In this document: piece by piece, positions 20,780 to 28,986 of the stretch
Position numbering within the stretch: position 1 is the stretch's first letter
Layout of the letters: each line of letters begins with the position of its first letter
NCBI RefSeq assembly: GCF_003387575.1
Contig: NZ_QUAB01000037.1
Coordinates: forward strand, 1 to 64,000
DNA length: 64,000 nt
Direction of reading: 5' to 3'
Source: Microbacterium bovistercoris
GTDB taxonomy: Bacteria > Actinomycetota > Actinomycetes > Actinomycetales > Microbacteriaceae
The notes under the pieces: generated by a model
Told to the model about the DNA's origin: nothing
The model's database searches: none
Seen by the model: only the letters and a program-made list of their open reading frames with translations
Made by a program: the position numbers and the translations under genes

Positions 20780-21733
20780 ATGTCCATCGCCACACGTCCT
20801 GCTGCTCGTCGCGCGACGCCTGACCTGGTGAGGCACGCGCTGCCCGGTGACCTGCTCGATGTGCGCATCGGAGATGTCCTCCCGACCCAACCGTCCCTCG
20901 GCTACGACGAGGTCTACTGCAAGCTCGGCCGTTACACGCTCGGCAAGGACAGGATCAACAGGAAGTTCGACGACTGGTGCGCGGTCAACGGTCAGGGCGG
21001 TGCTGTCACGGCGGAAGCGGATGCCGGCCTGCGCGACCTGAGCAGCTTCACCTGCGAGATCGCCCTGGGGGCGGAGAGCGCCGAGAGCATCGCCGCCATG
21101 AAGACCGTGGTGATCGGCCCCCACGATGCCCTGTACCTCACTGACGGGCACCACGTGCTCACCTCGTTCCACGCGCTCGCGGATGGCGGGGCCGATCTGC
21201 GCGTGCGCCTGCGGGTGCTCGTCAACCTGAGCGACATGGGCCACGACCAGTTCTGGGAGGCAATGCAGCAGAACGGGTGGACCTACCTGAAGGATGCCGA
21301 GGGCGACCCGATCACGCCGAGGCAGCTGCCCACGTCAGTCGGAATTGGCCACCTCGAAGACGACCGGCTCCGCGGCCTGCTCTACTTCGCCCGCGGCATC
21401 GGCTACGCCGCCGGATCGGTGCCGTTCCAGGAGTTCTACTGGGCGGACTGGCTGCGAACTTCAGGCACCGTCGACCTGTCGGGCTGGGACCGCGACGACA
21501 GCGCCAGCTATCTGGATGCGATCGAGCAGCTGACGAGGGCGCAGGTGGAGCTGGACAAGGATGCGGTGATCGCGGGAGGGCGCACAGCGGGGGAGTTGGG
21601 GGCGCTCCATACATGGAACAGAAGAGAGTTCGCGAAGCTGTCGAAGCCGTATGAGGACGCGAAGCCGGGGAAGCTGGCGTACGCGATGGAGTTCAAGCAG
21701 CTGAACGGGCTCGTGGGGGCGACCGTGCAGTGA
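20780..21733 (+). CDS. ParB-like nuclease-fold protein (ParBc_2 type)
   Basis: 317 residues from the ATG at 20780, supported by a leaderless promoter. Two conserved stretches fit the ParBc_2 (putative ParB-like nuclease, ParB/Srx fold) family: YCKLGRYTLGKDRINRKFDD (about 42-61) and LYLTDGHHVLTSFH (about 118-131). No helix-turn-helix is seen and it is not a ParB paralogue in architecture, so its place after parB may be chance. The PHO box puts it in the phosphate-starvation regulon. The reaction is unknown. Confidence 0.78.
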   Translation: MSIATRPAARRATPDLVRHALPGDLLDVRIGDVLPTQPSLGYDEVYCKLGRYTLGKDRINRKFDDWCAVNGQGGAVTAEADAGLRDLSSFTCEIALGAESAESIAAMKTVVIGPHDALYLTDGHHVLTSFHALADGGADLRVRLRVLVNLSDMGHDQFWEAMQQNGWTYLKDAEGDPITPRQLPTSVGIGHLEDDRLRGLLYFARGIGYAAGSVPFQEFYWADWLRTSGTVDLSGWDRDDSASYLDAIEQLTRAQVELDKDAVIAGGRTAGELGALHTWNRREFAKLSKPYEDAKPGKLAYAMEFKQLNGLVGATVQ

Positions 21734-21742
21734 GTGGGCGTT

Positions 21743-21748
21743 TAGGCT
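21743..21748 (+). promoter_or_regulatory. -10 of a leaderless promoter
   Basis: TAGGCT, then 6 nt, then the GTG at 21755; same hexamer and spacing as for recF. Confidence 0.5.
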
Positions 21749-21754
21749 TGAGGG

Positions 21755-22063
21755 GTGGAACTTCCTTTCCCGCGGCGGGCGAGCCTCGAGGTGCTGAGAG
21801 CCGAAGCCGCTGACGAGCGCTCGGTGCTCGTGCACGAACGCCTGCGCTTCGGGGAGGACCCCTGGGAGTTCATGAGCGATCTGCCCACCACCGACGAACT
21901 CGTCGTCCTGCTGCTGCGCAGCGACTGGATCGAGGCCCACGGCGGGAGCATCCGCGACAGGGACTGGAACAACGGCGTACTGCGCCGGATCGCCCTCGAG
22001 TACCCGCCGCTCTCGTCCACCGTGTGGCAGATGATGCGCCCGCATTCCCGGACGGGAATATAG
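21755..22063 (+). CDS. Hypothetical protein
   Basis: 102 residues beginning at a GTG that lies 6 nt after TAGGCT (leaderless). Sequence is acidic and Leu-rich (DDELVVLLLRSDWIEAH-like region about 45-62) with codon use like its neighbours. No domain is recognised. It is convergent with trxA, separated by a strong hairpin. It is probably a cytosolic protein; function unknown. Confidence 0.65.
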   Translation: MELPFPRRASLEVLRAEAADERSVLVHERLRFGEDPWEFMSDLPTTDELVVLLLRSDWIEAHGGSIRDRDWNNGVLRRIALEYPPLSSTVWQMMRPHSRTGI

Positions 22064-22066
22064 AAG

Positions 22067-22096
22067 AAGGCCCGCCCCGCGAACGGGACGGGCCTT
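22067..22096. terminator. Bidirectional terminator between convergent genes
   Basis: AAGGCCCGCCCCG pairs with CGGGACGGGCCTT around a short loop, with A-rich bases before and TTCCTTCG after, so it can serve both the hypothetical gene and trxA. Confidence 0.75.
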
Positions 22097-22117
22097 CCTT
22101 CGACACGCTCAGGAACC
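22097..22117. repeat. Interspersed repeat, short form
   Basis: CCTTCGACACGCTCAGGAAC, between terminator and trxA stop. Confidence 0.6.
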
Positions 22118-22128
22118 AGAGCTGGGGA

Positions 22129-22452
22129 TCAGCCGATGAACGCGGCCAGATCCTGCTCGAGGGCGAACTTGGGCTTGGCGCCGATGATCGTCGTCTTCAC
22201 CTCGCCGCCCTGGAACACCTTCATCGCCGGGATCGACGTGATCTGGTACTTCATGGCCAGCTCGGGGTTCTCGTCGACGTTCAGCTTCAGGATGGTGATC
22301 TTCTCGGGGTTCTCGGACTGGATCTCGTCGAGGACCGGCGCGACCATCCGACACGGACCGCACCACGCGGCCCAGAAGTCGACGAGCACGGGGCCATCGG
22401 CCTGAAGCACGTCCTGCTCCCAGGTCGCCTGGCTGGTTGCCTTGGCAGTCAT
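22129..22452 (-). CDS. trxA: Thioredoxin
   Basis: Thiol-disulfide oxidoreductase of 107 residues with the WCGPC active site (about 31-35) and the cis-proline loop TSIPAMKVF (about 72-80). It is reduced by the thioredoxin reductase encoded 80 bases upstream on the same strand, so the two form a trxB-trxA operon. Cytosolic; no signal peptide. Confidence 0.97.
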   Translation of the reverse strand: MTAKATSQATWEQDVLQADGPVLVDFWAAWCGPCRMVAPVLDEIQSENPEKITILKLNVDENPELAMKYQITSIPAMKVFQGGEVKTTIIGAKPKFALEQDLAAFIG

Positions 22453-22531
22453 GGATTCTCCTTGATTCTCGAAAGTCTGCGGATGCCGCTATCCGGTGAC
22501 AACACCGGAGACCGGCGAAGTGTTCCCGCGC

Positions 22532-23488
22532 TCAGACCGCGACGGGTTCTGCCACGGGCGCGCCGTCGGCGAGGTCCGCGAGGAAGTGCTCGGCATCCAG
22601 CGCCGCGATCGTGCCGGTGCCGGCTGCGGTGATCGCCTGACGGTAGGTCGGGTCGATCACGTCGCCGGCGGCGAACACGCCGCGCTGCGAGGTGCGCGAC
22701 GAACGGCCGTCGACCCAGATCGTCCCCTCGTCCGTCAGATCGAGCTTGCCGTGCACCAGGTGCGTGCGCGGGTCGTTGCCGATCGCGATGAACAGGCCGT
22801 CCAGCGGAAGCTCGCTGACCGAGCCGTCGACCGTGGAACGCAGCCGCACACCGGTGGTCTCGGCGTCGCCGAGGATCTCCTCGACCTCGCTGTTCCACAC
22901 GAACTCGATCTTCTCGTTCGCGAACGCGCGCTCCTGCATGATCTTGGATGCCCGCAGCGTGTCCTTGCGGTGGATCACGTAGACCTTCGACGCGAAGCGC
23001 GTGAGGAACGTCGCCTCCTCCATCGCCGAGTCGCCGCCGCCGACGACGGCGATCGTGCGCTCACGGAAGAAGAAGCCGTCGCAGGTGGCGCACCACGAGA
23101 CGCCGTGACCGGAGAGACGCTCTTCGCCCTCCACGCCCAGCTTGCGGTAGGCGGAGCCGGTGGCGTAGATCACCGAGGAGGCCTCGTGCTCGGCGCCGCT
23201 GCCCAGGACGACCTTCTTCACGGGGCCGTCGAGCTCGAGCGAGACGACGTCGTCGTAGAGCACCTCGGTGCCGAACTTCTCGGCCTGCTCCTGCAGCTTG
23301 GCCATCAGCTCGGGACCCTGGATGCCCTCCGGGAAACCGGGGAAGTTCTCCACCTCGGTGGTGTTCATCAGCTCTCCGCCGACCTCGACCGAGCTCGCGA
23401 TGAGCAGCGGCTCGAGGTTCGCACGCGCCGCGTAGATGGCGGCGGTGAACCCGGCAGGGCCGGAGCCGATGATGATGACCTGACGCAT
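22532..23488 (-). CDS. trxB: Thioredoxin-disulfide reductase
   Basis: NADPH-dependent flavoprotein that reduces thioredoxin. 318 residues from the ATG at 23488, chosen for its AAGGGAG site; the open frame extends upstream only as non-coding shadow. FAD-binding GSGPAGFTAAIYAA lies at 8-21, the redox site is CATC within SWCATCDG (about 133-140), the NADPH site is VVGGGDSAMEEA, and the second FAD motif is GVFAAGDVID. Its short Ala/Val-rich tail is variable. Confidence 0.97.
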   Translation of the reverse strand: MRQVIIIGSGPAGFTAAIYAARANLEPLLIASSVEVGGELMNTTEVENFPGFPEGIQGPELMAKLQEQAEKFGTEVLYDDVVSLELDGPVKKVVLGSGAEHEASSVIYATGSAYRKLGVEGEERLSGHGVSWCATCDGFFFRERTIAVVGGGDSAMEEATFLTRFASKVYVIHRKDTLRASKIMQERAFANEKIEFVWNSEVEEILGDAETTGVRLRSTVDGSVSELPLDGLFIAIGNDPRTHLVHGKLDLTDEGTIWVDGRSSRTSQRGVFAAGDVIDPTYRQAITAAGTGTIAALDAEHFLADLADGAPVAEPVAV

Positions 23489-23577
23489 GTGATCTCCCTT
23501 GTGACCGCGAACAGCGCAGTCGCCTATCAGAACCAATGGTAACCGCGCGACATTCCCGTACCCGCAGGCGATGACGG

Positions 23578-25194
23578 TCAGCGTCCGGGCAGGAACCGTT
23601 TCACGATGCCCCGTGCCACCTGCAGCTCGGGTGCTCGCAGCAGCGCGAGCGCGGCGACGTAGACGATCACGACGACCACGGCGATGATGCCCGAGCCGAT
23701 GACGCCGAGGATCTTGTCGGCCGTCGTCCATCCGTCCTCGCCGCCGAGCAGCAGGAACACGCCCCATCCGGCGGCGGCTGCCGGCACCGCGGCGACGAGG
23801 AAGCGACCCAGGGCTGCCATCCACCGACGTGCGTCGAGCACACCGAGGCGACGGCGCAGCAGCAGCGTCGCGACGATCGTCTGCACGGTGCCCGCGATCG
23901 ACTGGCCGAGGGCGACGGCTGCGGCGAGCAGCGTGATCGGCAGCACCTCGGATGCCGCCAGCCATCCCGCGACGGTCGCGGTCACGGCGATGAGCGCGCA
24001 CTGCAGCAGGGTGAAGAAGAACGGCGTCCTCGTGTCGCCGTAGGCGTAGAACGTGCGCTGCACGATGAACAGCACCGCGAGAGGCAGCAGCCCCACGAGG
24101 TAGCAGAGCAGCACGATCGCCGCGTCCACGGCATCCGAGGCCGAGTTCGTGAACACGCGGGACGCCGGCACCGCCGCCGCCACGACCGCCGCCAGCGCGC
24201 CGGTCAGGAAGAACCCCAGAGTGCGGATGCTGCGCGAGATGTCTGCGCGCACGTCGGCGTCGCGCGCCGCGTGCGCATGCTCGGAGAGCTGGGTGAAGTA
24301 CGGGGTGCCGATCGAGTGCACGATGATCGAGTACGGCAGCATGAAGATCAGCCAGGCGTTGTTCATGACCGTCACGGCCGCGCCCTCGCCGGAGGCGGCG
24401 TTGGCCACCCAGTTCTGGTAGAAGCCGGCGGCCATGCTGGAGAGCGCCATGAGCAGCGTCCAGCTGGCGATGCGTCCGACGTTGCCGAGGCCGACACCGC
24501 GCCAGCGGAAGTCGACCTTGAGCGCGAGTCCGGTCTTGCGCCAGAAGAGCAGCAGGATGCCCGCCTGCACGGCGATCCCCGCGGTCGCGGTGCCGCCGAG
24601 CCAGGCGACCATGTCGGGCGTCCAGTCCGACACGTTCACGAGGTTCTCGCCGAAGACGGCGCCGATCACGAGGAATCCGACGATCGAGATGATGTTGTTC
24701 GCCACGGGCGCCCAGGTGAACGGCCCGAAGATCCGGCGGGCGTTGAGCGTCTCACCCACGAGGGCGTACAGACCGTAGAACAGGATCTGCGGCAGGCACC
24801 AGTACGCGAAAGCGGTCGCCAGGGCGAGCTGAGCGGGGTTGCCGTGATTCAGCTGCAGCGACACCAGCCAGGGCGCGGCGAGCATCGCGACCGCAGTCGC
24901 GGCGACGAGCACGACGGTGCCCAGGGTGAACAGCTTCGAGATGAAGGCGTTGCCGCCGTCGGCCTGCGAGCTCGCGCGCACGATCTGCGGCACGATCACG
25001 GCTGTGAGCACACCCACGGAGATGAGGTTGAAGACGCTGTTCGGCAGCTGGTTGGCGATGGCGAACGCGTCGGCCGCGGCGGAGGCGTTCGAGCCGATGA
25101 CGCCGACCAGCACGATCGTGCGCACCAGCCCGGTGATGCGCGAGACCATCGTCCCGGCCCCGAGGATGGCGCTGGCGCGGCCGAGACTGCTCAC
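23578..25194 (-). CDS. murJ: Lipid II flippase MurJ
   Basis: MviN/MurJ-type transporter that flips the peptidoglycan precursor lipid II. 538 residues with about 14 hydrophobic segments and no long soluble domain; the pseudokinase extension of mycobacterial MviN is missing. N-terminus RASAILGAGTMVSRITGLVR and NAWLIFMLPYSI are family-typical. The GTG start overlaps the upstream DUF6049 stop (GTGA). Conserved order trxA-trxB-murJ-DUF6049. Confidence 0.95.
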   Translation of the reverse strand: MSSLGRASAILGAGTMVSRITGLVRTIVLVGVIGSNASAAADAFAIANQLPNSVFNLISVGVLTAVIVPQIVRASSQADGGNAFISKLFTLGTVVLVAATAVAMLAAPWLVSLQLNHGNPAQLALATAFAYWCLPQILFYGLYALVGETLNARRIFGPFTWAPVANNIISIVGFLVIGAVFGENLVNVSDWTPDMVAWLGGTATAGIAVQAGILLLFWRKTGLALKVDFRWRGVGLGNVGRIASWTLLMALSSMAAGFYQNWVANAASGEGAAVTVMNNAWLIFMLPYSIIVHSIGTPYFTQLSEHAHAARDADVRADISRSIRTLGFFLTGALAAVVAAAVPASRVFTNSASDAVDAAIVLLCYLVGLLPLAVLFIVQRTFYAYGDTRTPFFFTLLQCALIAVTATVAGWLAASEVLPITLLAAAVALGQSIAGTVQTIVATLLLRRRLGVLDARRWMAALGRFLVAAVPAAAAGWGVFLLLGGEDGWTTADKILGVIGSGIIAVVVVIVYVAALALLRAPELQVARGIVKRFLPGR

Positions 25195-27302
25195 TCCGAC
25201 TCCTTCTCGGATGCCGCTGGAGCGGCATCCGTCTCTGCGGCATCCGCGTCCGACGCCTCTCGCGCGCGTCTGCGGCGCAGCACGGTGCGCAGCACGCCGA
25301 CGCCGAGCAGCAGCACGATCACGCCGCCCAGGATGCCGAGGCCGATGCCCTCCCAGTCCGCACGGACCGTCACGGTGGCCGAGGCCGCCGCGCCGACGGG
25401 GACTCCTGTCGGGCTGGTCAGGCGGAACTGCACCTCGACCTCTCCGCTGCCCACGCGCGCCTCCACCGGAACGGTCACGCGGGTGTTGCTGGCGGCGCCG
25501 GCCTGCACCGGCGTGCGCTCCTGGACACTGAGGCGCGGGTCGGAGGGCTGCGTGATCAGGGTGAGGTTCACCGGCCAGGGCAGGTCGTTGCGGATCCACA
25601 CCGGGAGCGGTGCGGCCGACGTGAAGAGCTGCACAGGGGCGGGGTCCTGGATTCCCACGGAACCCAGGGTGTCGACCGTCTGGGAGCGGTGCTCGGCGAC
25701 CCGCTTCGGGAACGCCTTGTCACTCACGCCGACGCCGATGACGCGCAGCATCTGGTTGCGCTCAGGGGCGAGCAGGGCCAGCGGCTGCTCGAGGATGGAC
25801 GAGAACGCCTGAAGCCGGGTCTCGTCGTCGAGCATCGTCTGCAGCGCGGCCGCGCGGGTCTCATCGGGCGTTGCCGTGGTCTCGACCTTGACCGGGGCAG
25901 CAGCGGTCAGTCCTGCGAGACCCGTGCCCGAGGTGGCGACGGCGGTCACGGCGGCACGCAGGTCATCGGCGCTGCGCTTCTCGGACCTGTCGAGTCCGAT
26001 CAGCAGCGGGCGATTCGGCGCGGCGGCGGCGGTCAGGAACAGGTGCCCGGCCGCGGCGGCGATCTGCCGGTCGCGGGCGGTGGGGTCGTCGGCGACCACG
26101 GCAGCCGAGAGGCGCTCCGAGACGTCCTCGTCGGTGAGCAGCACGGCGCGCCCGCCGGCCGTGGCGCGTGCGCCGGCCTCGCCGTCGACTGAGCTGTCGG
26201 GCAGCACGGTGACCACGTCGTCGCCGAGATACCTGCTGAACGTCGCGAGGTCGTCGCCGGTCACGTCGCCTCGGGGCCAGAGGATGCCGGGAACCGCGTT
26301 CCGGATATCGGTGAGGACGGAGTTGTCGGGGAGTACGGGCTCGGCCTGCTCCGGCGTGCTCGTGGGGGTCGGCGTCGGCGCGGCTGTGGCGAAGTCCGAG
26401 CTCTTCATCAACCCGGTGAGGTCGGCGGGCCCGAGCAGGTCGCCGAGGCCCGCGTGAGCCTGCGTCGCGGCATCCGCATCGCCGAACTGCAGCGCGAATC
26501 GGTCGTTCGGCAGCGCGTCGAGACGGGCGAGCCAGTCGGTCGCCACCGTGGGCGCGGACATCCCCAGCGCGCGGATCGCCGCGGGAATGGAGGGGTCGAT
26601 CGCGAGGATGGCGGTGGTGCCGGCCACACCGTCCAGCTGGGCGGTGAGGGCGCCGTCGGGCCCGGTCAGGTCGGCGAGTTCGTCTGCGGTGAGCAGGCTG
26701 CCGTTCTCCGGGGTGGCCGTGATCGGCACGAGCACACTGACGTCGGCCGGCTTCGCCGCCTGGATCACGACCACGCTTCCCGAGGTCAGATCCCAGGTGC
26801 TCAGCTCATCGCCGGTGCCGGTCGTCGCGCCGCTGAGCGTCGCCCTCAGCGGGTAGACGCCGGGCGCCAACCCGGTGAGCGCCGATGCCGGCACGAGCAC
26901 GCTCGTGACGTCGTCCTCGTTCGCGCGCACCGGCTCGGTGGGCTGGGTGGCGATCGTCTCGAAAGCGCCCGTCGAGGCGTCCTCGTCCAGCCAGGCATCC
27001 AGGGCGGCGCCGTCGACGAGGGGCGTGCGACCGATGGCGAGCGAAACGACACCCTCGGTGAGCGGGGCGTCCGTGTCGTTGTGCACCGAGACGCCTGCGG
27101 TGAGAGGGGCCTCGGGAAGGATCGCACCGGCCGGCGCGACCTCGAGGGTGACGGTGGGCTCGGCTTCGTCGTCTGCGGCCGCGGCGGGTGAGGCCGTCGT
27201 AGGGAGAGCGAGGAGGGAGGTCACGATCGCGACCGCACCGAGACGCCCGATCAGCCGCCGTGCGCGCGCGCGGAGGCCGGGAGTGGGGGAGGTCGCGGTC
27301 AT
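25191..27302 (-). CDS. DUF6049 family secreted/membrane-anchored protein
   Basis: 703 residues. A Sec-type signal peptide (about 1-42, RRLIGRLGAVAIVTSLLALP then Ala-rich cleavage region) is followed by a large extracellular part with beta-rich ends and a Pro/Thr stretch near 320-335. A C-terminal transmembrane helix (IGLGILGGVIVLLLGVGVL) and an Arg-rich cytoplasmic tail follow. Position upstream of and overlapping murJ is the hallmark of DUF6049 proteins in actinobacteria. A role in envelope assembly is inferred only from this linkage. ATG with AGGAAG upstream. Confidence 0.85.
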   Translation of the reverse strand: MTATSPTPGLRARARRLIGRLGAVAIVTSLLALPTTASPAAAADDEAEPTVTLEVAPAGAILPEAPLTAGVSVHNDTDAPLTEGVVSLAIGRTPLVDGAALDAWLDEDASTGAFETIATQPTEPVRANEDDVTSVLVPASALTGLAPGVYPLRATLSGATTGTGDELSTWDLTSGSVVVIQAAKPADVSVLVPITATPENGSLLTADELADLTGPDGALTAQLDGVAGTTAILAIDPSIPAAIRALGMSAPTVATDWLARLDALPNDRFALQFGDADAATQAHAGLGDLLGPADLTGLMKSSDFATAAPTPTPTSTPEQAEPVLPDNSVLTDIRNAVPGILWPRGDVTGDDLATFSRYLGDDVVTVLPDSSVDGEAGARATAGGRAVLLTDEDVSERLSAAVVADDPTARDRQIAAAAGHLFLTAAAAPNRPLLIGLDRSEKRSADDLRAAVTAVATSGTGLAGLTAAAPVKVETTATPDETRAAALQTMLDDETRLQAFSSILEQPLALLAPERNQMLRVIGVGVSDKAFPKRVAEHRSQTVDTLGSVGIQDPAPVQLFTSAAPLPVWIRNDLPWPVNLTLITQPSDPRLSVQERTPVQAGAASNTRVTVPVEARVGSGEVEVQFRLTSPTGVPVGAAASATVTVRADWEGIGLGILGGVIVLLLGVGVLRTVLRRRRAREASDADAAETDAAPAASEKESE

Positions 27303-27387
27303 AGGATCTTCCTGGAACGCCGCCTGGCGCCCGTGAGTGTGCTGTCCCGATTCTAGGGCGGGCGCATTCGGGAACACTGAAGGCGCG

Positions 27388-27393
27388 TAGAGT
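27388..27393 (+). promoter_or_regulatory. -10 of a leaderless methyltransferase promoter
   Basis: TAGAGT, 7 nt, then GTG at 27401. An in-frame GTG at 27392 lies inside this hexamer and is therefore less likely to be the start. Confidence 0.5.
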
Positions 27394-27400
27394 GACGGCC

Positions 27401-28957
27401 GTGCACCTCGCCCCTCGCCCCGATCCGCAGCTCGCCCGTGCGCTCGCCGCCGACCTCGATGCTGCGGACTTCCGCTCCGATCCGCTGCGGCGGCTGTGGG
27501 GAGAGGAAGCCGACGATGCACTGGCCCGCGGACTGCGGGAGCCGATCCTGCGGGCGCTCGGTGACGCGGACTCACCGCTCGCGACGCTCGGCCGGTTCTT
27601 CGTGCTCGGGATGCCGCAGCCGGCGCCCGCCGTGGAACGGGCGCTGCCGCATCTCGGACTCGCGGCCCTGGCATCCCTCGGCCTCGGCGTCGCCGACGGC
27701 GACGACGTACGACCCGAGGTGCTGCTGCGACCGCAGTCCTTCGTCGACCTCGACGGCGTCGGCGAATGGTGGATCGCCAGTGACCTCGACGAGGTGGCCC
27801 TCGGCACCGCGCTGCCGGCGGATCACGTGCTGGGCGTCGGCGGGGCGTCCCGCACGCTCGCCGAGCTCGTCATCCCCGCGCAGGTCGAGCGGGCGCTCGA
27901 CCTCGGCACCGGATGCGGCATCCAGGCCCTGCTCGTCGCCCGGCACGCCGGGCGGGTGGTCGCGACCGACATCTCGGAGCGCGCGCTCGCCTTCGGCGAG
28001 CTGAACGCGCTGCTGAACGGCGTCGCGAACATCGAGTTCCGGCTGGGCAGCATGTTCGAGCCGGTCGCCGGCGAGGCGTTCGACCTCATCGTGTCGAACC
28101 CGCCGTTCGTGATCACTCCCCGCGCGCAGGGGGTGCCGGAGTACGAGTACCGCGACGGCGGGCTGATCGGCGATGCGCTCGTCGAGCGGTTCCTGCGCGC
28201 CGCGCCCGCGCACCTCACGCCCGGCGGGGTCGCGCAGCTGCTCGGCAATTGGGAGTCCCGCGGTGTCTCCGGGCTGCAGCGGGTGGAGTCGTGGATCCCC
28301 GCCGAGCTGGACGCCTGGGTCATCGAGCGCGAATCGCTCACGCCGCTCGGCTACGCCGAGCTGTGGATCCGCGACGGCGGAACGCTGCCGCGGGATGCCG
28401 GGTTCACGCCGCTGCTGTCGGCCTGGCTGGACGACTTCTCCGCGCGCGGGGTGACCGCGATCGGGTTCGGGTACGTGCTGCTGCGGCGTCCCGCCTTCCC
28501 GGGGCCTGAGCGCCCTTCGTCTCGCTCCGCGGATCCTGAGCGAGGAGCGCAGCGACGGGACGAAGGACGCCTCCGCCGCTTCGAGCACCTGTCCCAGCCG
28601 CTGGCAAACACCGGTCGGGCGCTCGAAGCCGGTCTCGCGGCGCACGACCTGCTGCAGGAGGGGCTGCCGGATCGGCTCGTGGTCGCGTCGGACGTCACCG
28701 AGGCCAGGCACCTGATGCCGGGCGACGACGATCCGACGGTGATCGAGCTGCACCAGGGCGGCGGCTTCGGCCGCGTGGTCTCCGTCGACTCCGGTCTGGC
28801 CGGTTTCGTGGGCGCCTGCGACGGCGAGCTCACCGTCGGACAGATCGCCGCCGCGCTCGCGGACCTGTTCGATGTGCCGCTCGCCGACCTGTGGGCCGAT
28901 CTTGAGCCTCGCATCCGGCGTCTCGTGCGGGACGGATTCCTGCTCCCCGCGGAATAG
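27401..28957 (+). CDS. Class I SAM-dependent methyltransferase (PrmC/HemK-like)
   Basis: 518 residues. An N-terminal helical region precedes the Rossmann core: VERALDLGTGCGIQALLVAR (about 164-183), then ATDIS, and the catalytic-type NPPF in IVSNPPFVITP (about 231-241), as in enzymes that methylate amide or amino nitrogens. A C-terminal region (about 395-515) resembles DUF7059-type actinobacterial methyltransferases. A 64-base inverted repeat at 28503-28566 adds about 21 Arg/Ser-rich residues near 368-388. Substrate unknown. Confidence 0.82.
   Translation: MHLAPRPDPQLARALAADLDAADFRSDPLRRLWGEEADDALARGLREPILRALGDADSPLATLGRFFVLGMPQPAPAVERALPHLGLAALASLGLGVADGDDVRPEVLLRPQSFVDLDGVGEWWIASDLDEVALGTALPADHVLGVGGASRTLAELVIPAQVERALDLGTGCGIQALLVARHAGRVVATDISERALAFGELNALLNGVANIEFRLGSMFEPVAGEAFDLIVSNPPFVITPRAQGVPEYEYRDGGLIGDALVERFLRAAPAHLTPGGVAQLLGNWESRGVSGLQRVESWIPAELDAWVIERESLTPLGYAELWIRDGGTLPRDAGFTPLLSAWLDDFSARGVTAIGFGYVLLRRPAFPGPERPSSRSADPERGAQRRDEGRLRRFEHLSQPLANTGRALEAGLAAHDLLQEGLPDRLVVASDVTEARHLMPGDDDPTVIELHQGGGFGRVVSVDSGLAGFVGACDGELTVGQIAAALADLFDVPLADLWADLEPRIRRLVRDGFLLPAE
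28503..28566. repeat. Inverted pair of interspersed repeats inside the methyltransferase gene
   Basis: A minus-oriented long-form copy (GCCCTTCGTCTCGCTCCGC) abuts a plus copy (GGATCCTGAGCGAGGAGCGC then GACGAAGG). The pair is palindromic, keeps the reading frame, and lies between the Rossmann core and the C-terminal region. Confidence 0.7.
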
Positions 28958-28986
28958 CCGCCAGCATCCATGCGTTCGAATAGATC

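Noticed and set aside
22489..24001. Longer trxB frame reaching upstream to 24001
   Set aside because: The upstream part is antisense-phase shadow over murJ; family length and the AAGGGAG site fix the start at 23488.
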